The position numbers and the translations under genes are program-made. A stretch of DNA of 26,650 bases, taken from the NCBI GenBank assembly GCA_037447655.1, contig JBBHKE010000053.1, positions 69,636 through 96,285 on the forward strand. Reading direction: 5' to 3'. Shown here one piece after another: positions 19,405-26,650 of the stretch; position 1 is the stretch's first letter; the number at the start of each line of letters is the position of its first letter. The notes under the pieces were generated by a model. That model worked only from the letters and a program-made list of their open reading frames with translations, had not been told where the DNA came from and searched no databases. This DNA is from Zygnema cylindricum. Lineage: Eukaryota > Streptophyta > Zygnematophyceae > Zygnematales > Zygnemataceae.

Positions 19405-20586
19405 AGTGAGGCGCCGACAAGGCTTGTCCCACTAGACAAGCTCCATGCGCGACACTTGTCATACTTGTCGGATAGTGAGTGACGAGGTCCAATCGCGTTA
19501 AGCAATTTGCAATTGACAAAAATAAAGTGGATATGTGCAAAGTTTAATAAATTCCAGAGGGAGGAGTCTGTTAAGCTTCAGGACGAATTTAACTTCTTCT
19601 AGGGGAATGAAGAACTAGAAAATGACACGTGGCATAGTTAAAATGGCAGCCTGGCAACATGTGGGACGAAGAATTTAATGGAAGTTAAATTTGAAACGTT
19701 TCTACAGTGGAATTATTTGTCGCGATTTTGTTGTTGCCTATTTTTTTCCAAATAATTACTGTTACAGTTCTTTTTCTTTAGTAACAAGAACAGAAAAATG
19801 AAAATGTTGTCCGTAGAAGGAATTATTTTTCTGCAATCATCCGTACAGTCTACTTTTAGAGTTCTAGTTTTAGTACAAGTACGGTGGATTTCTGTACTTT
19901 CTGTACTTCACGAATGTATGAACAGCAACTGTATTGTCCGGCAGCAATTGACTGTTCTCGAGATTCTGATATCATGACGTCACGATTGAAAAAATACCGT
20001 TACCTCTCTCGATTGTTTGACCCCAAAAAAGATGCCGCGGTTGAACAGAAGTTAAAACGCAAGAAACATGTTTAGCACATACGACAAAAAACTAAAGCGT
20101 ATCAGTACGTGGCAGTATCGGATTTGAAAACCGATGTCAAATCTTATCCCGATGTGGCTATAATGTCACGTCATAAATTGCTATTACAGTACAGTAATTA
20201 CTAATTAGTATTGTAAATTAGTATTACAGTATGGGAAGTGTATCGGTGCGTTTCGCACAGAATGCTGATTCTGTGCGATTTCTGAAAGTGATATTCGCAC
20301 TTTTAGAACGTAGGTCGAAAGTGGTTGACACTTGTTGTTGACAGTTGTTAAACTGTTAAAGCGGGTAAAATAGTAAAATACACCTGGAGCCGTACAGAAG
20401 TCGAGAAATCTGTGTATTTACTAATTACCCACGATCAAATCGTACTTTCCCGGAAAATCAAGAATCCTAGAATCGTACCAGGAATTTAGCCGTCCAAATC
20501 GTGTAAATGTGACCGTACACCCACCCGATTACGAAATCACGAAAGTTACGAAAGTTTGTCTTGAAGAAACATCCCCGTCTCCCATT
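19405..20586 (+). repeat. Long direct repeat D1, copy b
   Basis: Second copy of the 13622-14771 repeat, offset about 5,783 nt at its start. It has small indels, including an added ATTACAGTA-type stretch near 20190-20230. It stops at a TACACC terminal repeat, as in copy a. Confidence 0.88.
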
Positions 20587-20809
20587 CATTACACCGCCAA
20601 TCGCTATTAGCGTAGAAGTTTCTTTAGCGTATACGTATAAATAGCGTGGTTTACGCTAATTGGGAATTTGGAAATTTTCGAAGAAATCGTTTACTCTAAT
20701 TAGGAATTAGGGTTTTTTTAAATAGCGTGGATAATTCTATTTGAGAATAAAAAAAAAAAACGGGACGGAAATAGAGTACACTACGCAAATAGCGATTGGC
20801 GGTGTAATG
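20587..20809. mobile_element. TIR element related to the MITE ends
   Basis: A 223-bp element whose first 29 bp (20587-20615) and last 29 bp (20781-20809) are inverted copies with one mismatch; core TACACCGCCAATCGCTATT. Its interior (AAATAGCGTGG, an A12 run) differs from family 1, but the outer 20 bp resemble it. It occupies the same place next to D1 as the MITE at 14772. Confidence 0.85.
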
Positions 20810-21642
20810 TACTGTACACCATATATCGCTATTAGGACACTTTTACATCGCTATTAGGACACTTTCTCATGTGCTAAAGTTACGGTTATTTTATGTCGTT
20901 TTCCTCTATAACTTCGAAAAAAACGAGAAAATCTGCAGCCGTACCAAAATATTGAAATTACCACCGTACAAGTTGCGTTACCTTAAAACTTCATATGTCC
21001 TGCAGTTTATCGTTTAGCGAGATGCAGTTTGTCGTCTAGCGCGTTTCGTTCTCGTCTATCGAGCCCATCTTCAAACTTTATATAAAATCACCTCGCGAGG
21101 TTATTTTAAATATAGTTCCATGAGGTGAGCGAATAAGCAACTGTTGTCGCTCGTGTGGATTTTATTTGACAATTTTTGTGCGCGGAGTACATAAAAACAA
21201 AAAAAACCCACTGCACGTTTCTAGCCTATGCGTGACTTTTTTCCGTACGATTTTTTCCGTACAGGGGTCGTGGAGGGGTTTGACCAACGGACGCCATTTT
21301 GCAAAAGTGAAGTATGTGAAAGCGCCCCTCTCTCTTCCCCTCTCCCACTACCACGTCTCTCTCACAAGTTTTGCAACGAAAAACGCCAATAATGGTATCA
21401 AATGAAAGATCTCTAAAAACAATTTCTTTTGACTATCTTTGGGCGTATTTTGATGGCAAGTAAGGTGAGAAAAGACAAAAAAATACAATCGGGAAACCAT
21501 GGCGGAAAGTTTTAGAATATGTGACGTCGGCGCTGTCATAGTTGAGCTTGACGTGTGTGACGTCATAATGTTACAAACCCTAAACATTTGCAATGCCTCC
21601 ACGTCGACAATGTGGCGTACAGACATTGCAAATAGATAGAAA
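20810..21642. other. No gene recognised; MITE-end fragments and AT-rich DNA
   Basis: Two tandem copies of ATCGCTATTAGGACACTTT occur at 20826-20865, and a repeated TTTATCGTTTAGCGAGA / TTTGTCGTCTAGCG pair near 21005-21035. Open frames around 21166-21674 show no family resemblance. Confidence 0.45.
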
Positions 21643-21924
21643 CATAGTTCAAATGTAGGTGAAAGTAGGCCCATACAATATGCCTATTGTATGCAAAACA
21701 TTCAATATGATCTTAAAACCCATATTGTATTATTCGGACCAAAAATTGGACCAATTAGGACATTCCGACCAAAAACAATTTATTTACACCGTCAGATTCG
21801 GACGATCGGACAATCGCTGATCAAAGTAGCGATCTAAGAAGATCACATGAAAATCCCATAACACAACTTACGATAATGGCGCCGACCAAAGGCCTGCCAT
21901 AAAAACGCCTATTTTTGAACTATG
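21643..21924. mobile_element. TIR element, family 2, short copy
   Basis: A 282-bp element beginning CATAGTTCAAATGTAGG and ending with the complement of CATAGTTCAAAAATAGGCG. Its interior shares TAGGCCCATACAATATGCCT and GATCACATGAAAATCCCATA with the longer copy at 23938. No coding capacity. Confidence 0.75.
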
Positions 21925-23319
21925 GATATGAGCTGTTCAGCGTGCGGGTGGACGTCTGAAATTGAAGCCGAGTGGAAGTTTCACAACTTTTGTGTACCGT
22001 TTATTTGTCACATGGTTTGTTACATGTCTACGCTTGTCACTTTTTTAAGCAACAAGTTTTTTGCACTTAAGGGTAACCTTCCGTCAAGCGAAAAATGGGG
22101 TTGTCTACTGGAGAAAGTACCTTTCTGTACTAAGTCGTGCTGCTTATTTTTTTTGTGTGCAAAAGATGTTTACCAGAAAGTCGTTAAGATTCTCCAGACT
22201 TTTTGACAAAAAACTTCCAGTGTCTAATTTTGAAATTTCGACGCAAACGCCCCTTCTGTCCTGTACCTGGTGAGTCTCCTCCAACTATCCTCAAGAGGAC
22301 ACTTTGGGCTTACTAGACTCGTGTAATGGCCCACTTGTAAAAGTCAGAGTCGATCCACGATGGACGTGAATTTATGAACTTACATCTGGCAAATGGCGTG
22401 TACCTTCTCACATCAAAGCCACCCTGTTATACGACAAAATCTTGCTTGTAAGAGGTTTTGTCACGCCTCTGCTGGTACAACATTAATACATGAACGTACA
22501 AATAGTACATTCATAGACATTTGTACGAATTTTCATTTTGCAACGGTTTTCGTGATAGTTGGTACAACGACAAATACAAAGATGTACAGATTGTACATTA
22601 GCGTGACGCTACTAGATATTTTAGTATGCGTTCGCCCGTACATATGTCTAATTGAGATTTTGTACTTTTCAAATCTTTCATTAATCCTAGATGGCTCAAC
22701 AAGATGCTAGGTGGTACCAATCGCAATCTAACACGTAAGCAATTTTTGCTTCACTGGCATGACCTGATGGAAAGATGTTACAAATATTACTACCAGTAAA
22801 CGTGACCGTACGATTACTGGGAATGCCTGATTGGAGGTTACCCTAAGGGTAACATTCCATGAGGCGGTCCCAGCAAATGTACGGACTAGTCTACTAACAG
22901 CGTTTAATGGAAGTCCGCTCCATTATGTCGGGCCAGTAACAAACCTTCCTCAATTATGATTGGCGCCACATAGTTTAGAGTCTACATTTTAAAAATCTTA
23001 AAGAAATATACAAACAGAATATCTGTACGACCTGAGGTAGTTAATGATTTGTACATAAAGTTTTCGGCCAGATTTTGATTTTGAAAATGAAAATCAAAAT
23101 TTCGAAACCGAATTGCAAAAGGACGAGGCATACTTTGAAGGTTGCGAGAAACTTCGAATGTCGGTGGATGTTAGACAGAGCGTCTAAGGATATTTTGATC
23201 CTAATCTGTATTCGGCGTGGCAGGCGGCACATGGCCTATATGACGTGCACGCTTGTGATCGTTTGTTCAAAGTAGATAATTTTTTGCTTTTTCATGTGTA
23301 CCAATTGTAATGAATGGCA
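21925..23319. other. Possible decayed transposon interior; no gene supported
   Basis: Two overlapping frames at 21922-22273 are open but match nothing with confidence. The segment YWRKYLSVLSRAAYFFCVQK is weakly reminiscent of the zf-TTF region of hAT-like transposases. The rest holds no gene I can see. Confidence 0.3.
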
Positions 23320-23375
23320 ATCATCCAGTGGGCCCCAACTCTCCTCGCGAGGAGATTTGGGGCCCACTGGATGAT
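23320..23375. repeat. 56-bp near-perfect GC-rich palindrome
   Basis: The arms ATCATCCAGTGGGCCCCAA and TTGGGGCCCACTGGATGAT flank the perfect palindrome TCTCCTCGCGAGGAGA. Only one opposed pair (23339/23356) fails to match across 28 positions. It is strikingly GC-rich for this region and could form a cruciform or a hairpin RNA. Confidence 0.95.
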
Positions 23376-23664
23376 GTGCGCGACTGCTTCACTTATATCA
23401 AAAAGTGAAACATCCAACGGTCAAGAATTACGCCTACATCATTGGAGCTTCCCGACATCTTTCCATTAATGATGTTTCGTCTGATTTTTTTTTTTATGGT
23501 ACGGCTATGTATGGCTATGTACGAAAACGTACGGCGTCCAGTAACGAACCCCACTTTTCGTCTAATGGAATCTTACCCTAAATCGGAATGCTCTGAAAGC
23601 TGTACGGAGAATCTTCGGTAAAATTAAAGTTACAAGATTAAAGTTTCGGTTACATGGGAAAGTG

Positions 23665-23871
23665 CCCATAGTGTTATTGTTTTCTTTGTCGCTTAAAACA
23701 TCTTTTCTCCGTACACACTTGTTGGGTTAATAATCTGATGGTTGCGATTGAAAGATAAGATTCTCAGCTTTCAATTGGCTGTCTCAAATTGAAAATCCGA
23801 CGAGTGTGTACGGAGAAAATATGTTTTAAGCGACAAAGAAAACTTTAACACTAATAGCGATACACCTTGTA
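23665..23871. mobile_element. MITE (family 1), copy lacking its left end
   Basis: From TAGTGTTATTGTTTTC onward it follows the 14772 copy (CGCTTAAAACAT, CTCCGTACACA, GGTTGCGATTGAA) to a right end CACTAATAGCGATACACCTTGTA. The outer left repeat has been replaced by unrelated sequence. Confidence 0.8.
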
Positions 23872-23937
23872 GTATCAATAAAATTGTTAATTTATTAAAA
23901 CCCATGAAGCTACGATATATGTTTATTTACACTGTAG

Positions 23938-24960
23938 CATAGTTCAAAAGTAGGTGAAAGTACGCCCATACAATATGCCTATTGTATTCAAACATACAAT
24001 ATGACCTTAAGACCCATATTGTATTGGTCGCAAAATGAAAAAAAAATAGTAACAGGGTTGAGTTGCACATCGATTGACAGAGAATTAAATGTCATGTCTA
24101 AATTTTGAAAAACATTTGGACAAAAAATTACTTTTCTGTGAGTTTTGAGGTGTTTTTTATTTAAACTGTCAGATTTGGAAGATCGGAAGGTCGCTGATAA
24201 AAGTAGCAATCTAAGAAGATCACATAAAAAGCCCATAACACAACTTATGATGGGACTATCGTCAGATTTGGACGATTGGACGATCGCTGATCAGAGTAGC
24301 GATTAAGAAGACCACATGAAAAGCCCATAACACAACTTACGATAAAGGCGCCTACAGAAGGCCTACAATCATAGTTAAAAAGTAGGTGAAAGTAGGCCCA
24401 TACAATATGCCTATTGTACGCAAAACATACAATATTGCCTTAAGAGCCATATTGTATTGGTCTCAAAATGAAAAATAATAGTAACAGGGTTGAGTTGCAC
24501 ATCGATCGATAGAGAATTAAACGTCATGTCTAAATTTTGAAAAACATTCGGACAAATTTATATTTTTCTGTGAGTTTTGAGGTATTTTATACTTAAACCA
24601 TCAGATTTGGACGATCGGACGGTCACTGATCAAAGTAGCGATCTAAGAAGATCACATGAAAAGCCCATAACACAACTTACGATAGGACTTACGTCCGCAT
24701 TTTTTTTTTTTTCCGGGTTTTTTTTCCCGCGGAATGTCATCCTACGCCGTGTCAGTTGCTAAAAAAATTCGTCCGGCGGCGTGCGCTGACGATACGTCAG
24801 ATTCGGACGTTTGTACAAGAGTGTGCACAACGCACACACATACAGTATGCTTACTCTACGCGAGTTTTGTGTCAAGTTTTGTGCGCCTACCAAAGGCCTA
24901 CCATAAAAACGCCTACTTTTGAATTACGCCTACAATAGAAACGCCTACTTTTGAACTATG
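23938..24960. mobile_element. TIR element, family 2, 1,023-bp compound copy
   Basis: It begins CATAGTTCAAAAGTAGG and ends with the exact complement of those 17 bp. The interior holds at least two tandem copies of the family: a second internal left end at 24370 and an extra right end at about 24906-24927. A segment with GATCACATGAAAAGCCCATA recurs several times. CACTGTA flanks both sides, a possible target-site duplication. No transposase frame is visible. Confidence 0.82.
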
Positions 24961-25039
24961 CACTGTACAATACTGTAGCTAGCTGGACTTTGCCGTACGG
25001 TACAGTACTGTACAGTACGGCCACATTAAATAGAGTGTG

Positions 25040-26650
25040 CTCGACGTCCATGGCCCCCTATGCCCTGCTTCTTAAGTCGACCATGTAAGTTAACGGCCGT
25101 CATGACCGTCATCTTTACTGGTCTTACACGTTCACATTCGCAATACTGTTGTGCCACGTGGTGAACTTCGCCATGTCTTCCGTATCTTTGCGTATGCGCC
25201 GATCAACTGGCAACGAACTTCCAACGACCGCACGTGTCACTCAAAACTCCAAGAAATCGCCACGTGGAGCTATTTTAAGGAAACGCTCGTTTTGCTTTTT
25301 TTTGTTCCTTATTGTAATCTCGTTTTTCCTTCTGTTTTTTTTTACCGATTGGAGCTGTGATTTTATACTTTGCTATACAGGTATGGCGGAAAACATAATG
25401 AAAAAAAGGCGTTTTCGGTTCTTTTTTCATGTCGCATTTTGTGTATTTTAAATTTTATTTCGTGCGATTTATATATGGTAGTCGATTAAGCGAATGATTT
25501 AATCGATCATCATTTTTAATTCATAATAAACATTTTATAACACATCCATTGTCTTGCATGTAATTTCTTCTTTTCTATGGTTAGGGTTCACTTGTTGCTC
25601 AATGTCTTAAATTCTCATGTGAAATTGTATTTGTTTTTATTTAATATTTCAACATTTAATGTCTACTTCGCAACATCCAAAATGACACTGACAAAAGTCA
25701 TTCCAGATGTTGATGGCCAGGTCCAATGCCCAATGATTACTGTCCAATTGCTAATGTTTAATTTAATTAATTAATTAGCAATTAACGCTAATTTCAATGT
25801 TCAATTGTCCGAATGTTCAATATATAAATGCCCAATGTTCAACATCTAATGTCCAAATGTCCAATCTCCAAATTTCCAAATGCCCAAATGTTTAAATGAC
25901 CAAATATCCAATGTCCAATGTTCAATGTCGGAATGTTTAAATGTCCAATGTTCCATGTCCAACTGTCCAATGTCCAACATGCAATATGCCCTTTCAAAGG
26001 TCCAGTGTTAAATGCGCGACATTTAATGTCCATTTTTCTCGCCAATAATCATTTTCAAACATGTAGTATCTCGTGTCCAAGGCCAATCATCAATCAGCAT
26101 TTTCATGAAATGTTATCCTCTTCAAAAATTCAAACCAAGCGTATCAGAATAGAATTCGTGTGCAAGAGAAAATCTCTCTTCAATGCACAAAGAGGTATGC
26201 TCTCAAAGGAACAAGCTTTCATATCTTAGTATATCAATTAATGATACAAGGTCTTTTTTTCTTCTACACTTGACCTTGTGAATAGTTTCAAGAATCGAAT
26301 TCTATAATGTCCAACTCCTAATCCTACACTACCCGATAGTAAACATTTAAGGTATGGTTGGAATTGAAACTAGGAGTGGCAATTTTTTGTCTTGTTGTGC
26401 CAGGTGACATTCGTTCACACAGAACAAAAGATCTAGTCGCCCCTCGTGACCTCGAGAAACATTTCATTTATGTGTATGACCTTCCTAGAAGGTAATTATA
26501 TCACCTTGGCAACGTACTAATTTGTAATAATTTTATACCTTTTAACATGAATCATTGAAGTTCGGGCATCGGAAAATGGCCACTACAATACTGTCCATTC
26601 CTCCCTCTCCCTCCCTCTCTCTCCCTCTCAATCTCTCTCGCTGCTCTCTT
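25040..26650 (+). repeat. Long direct repeat D2, copy b (cut by window end)
   Basis: Second copy of 15239-16876 with GT47 exons 1-2, intron 1 and its CAATGTCC minisatellite (about 25795-26000), ending in the CT-rich tract. Confidence 0.95.
25173..26491 (+). CDS. Second GT47 exostosin-like gene, first two exons only (window ends in intron 2)
   Basis: Exons 25173-25380 (208 nt) and 26374-26491 (118 nt) match exons 1 and 2 of the gene at 15372 in length, phase and splice sites. The predicted exon 1 peptides differ at three visible positions: KKLPRG to KKSPRG, FLIAIS to FLIVIS, and WSFDF to WSCDF. Exon 2 again ends KHFIYVYDLPRR before GTAATT. The intron and the upstream 130 bp are also nearly identical, so the promoter was duplicated with the gene. 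The gene continues beyond the window; whether it has the full C-terminal domain cannot be seen. Confidence 0.78.

Noticed and set aside
13622-20586. D1 copies as LTRs of a retrotransposon with GT47 as cargo
   Set aside because: The repeats do not begin and end with TG and CA, no primer-binding site or reverse transcriptase is seen, and the D2 duplication shows a tandem segmental duplication instead.
21922-22206. Cys-rich frame MDMSCSACGWTSEIEAEW as a zinc-finger gene
   Set aside because: The pattern is too short and irregular, it straddles the end of a TIR element, and no introns or further domains extend it.

Overview
The window comes from a nuclear eukaryotic genome. It is AT-rich and full of microsatellites and small inverted-repeat elements, and its genes are split by GT-AG introns of about 60 to 1,360 nt. 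There is no operon structure and there are no Shine-Dalgarno sites. The gene content (a secreted hevein/ricin-B/papain/EGF/LysM chimera and a type II membrane GT47 glycosyltransferase) fits a unicellular or colonial alga or another protist with a glycan-rich cell surface. I cannot name the species. A run of 10 N at 19141-19150 shows this is a draft scaffold.

Left half, minus strand (12807 to 2749). One gene can be reconstructed through 16 exons, with matching splice phases and no internal stop, giving a predicted protein of 814 residues. Domain order: signal peptide, hevein-type chitin-binding module, ricin-type beta-trefoil, papain-family (C1A) cysteine protease, EGF-like module, and about four LysM modules ending in a Cys-rich tail. 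It would be secreted, would bind N-acetylhexosamine or other glycans through at least three unrelated carbohydrate-binding folds, and would carry a protease between them. Introns upstream of the LysM block are mostly phase 1 and those inside it are phase 0. Several introns carry their own tandem arrays (GA, a 20-mer, a ~20-mer, ATTAAAC, CT/poly-C, TA, TTGAA), one MITE and one frameshifted exon relic.

Right half, plus strand. A GT47 (exostosin-like) glycosyltransferase gene can be followed through six exons (15372 to 19090; 269 residues): basic cytosolic tail, transmembrane anchor, then the N-terminal half of the exostosin domain. The usual C-terminal half is not seen; the reading frame stops just before a CCCTCT array and the assembly gap. 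The 5' end of a second, nearly identical GT47 gene (exons 1 and 2) lies at 25173-26491, and the window ends in its second intron.

The two GT47 genes belong to a tandem duplication. A ~1.2 kb upstream repeat (13622-14771 and 19405-20586) and a ~1.6 kb block holding the GT47 5' end (15239-16876 and 25040-26650) occur in the same order and orientation. The second unit is longer by about 4 kb, which is explained by transposon-like insertions, including a 1,023 bp terminal-inverted-repeat element and about 3 kb breaking into a MITE. The 0-2.7 kb flank and the transposon-rich 20.6-25.0 kb stretch hold no gene I can support.
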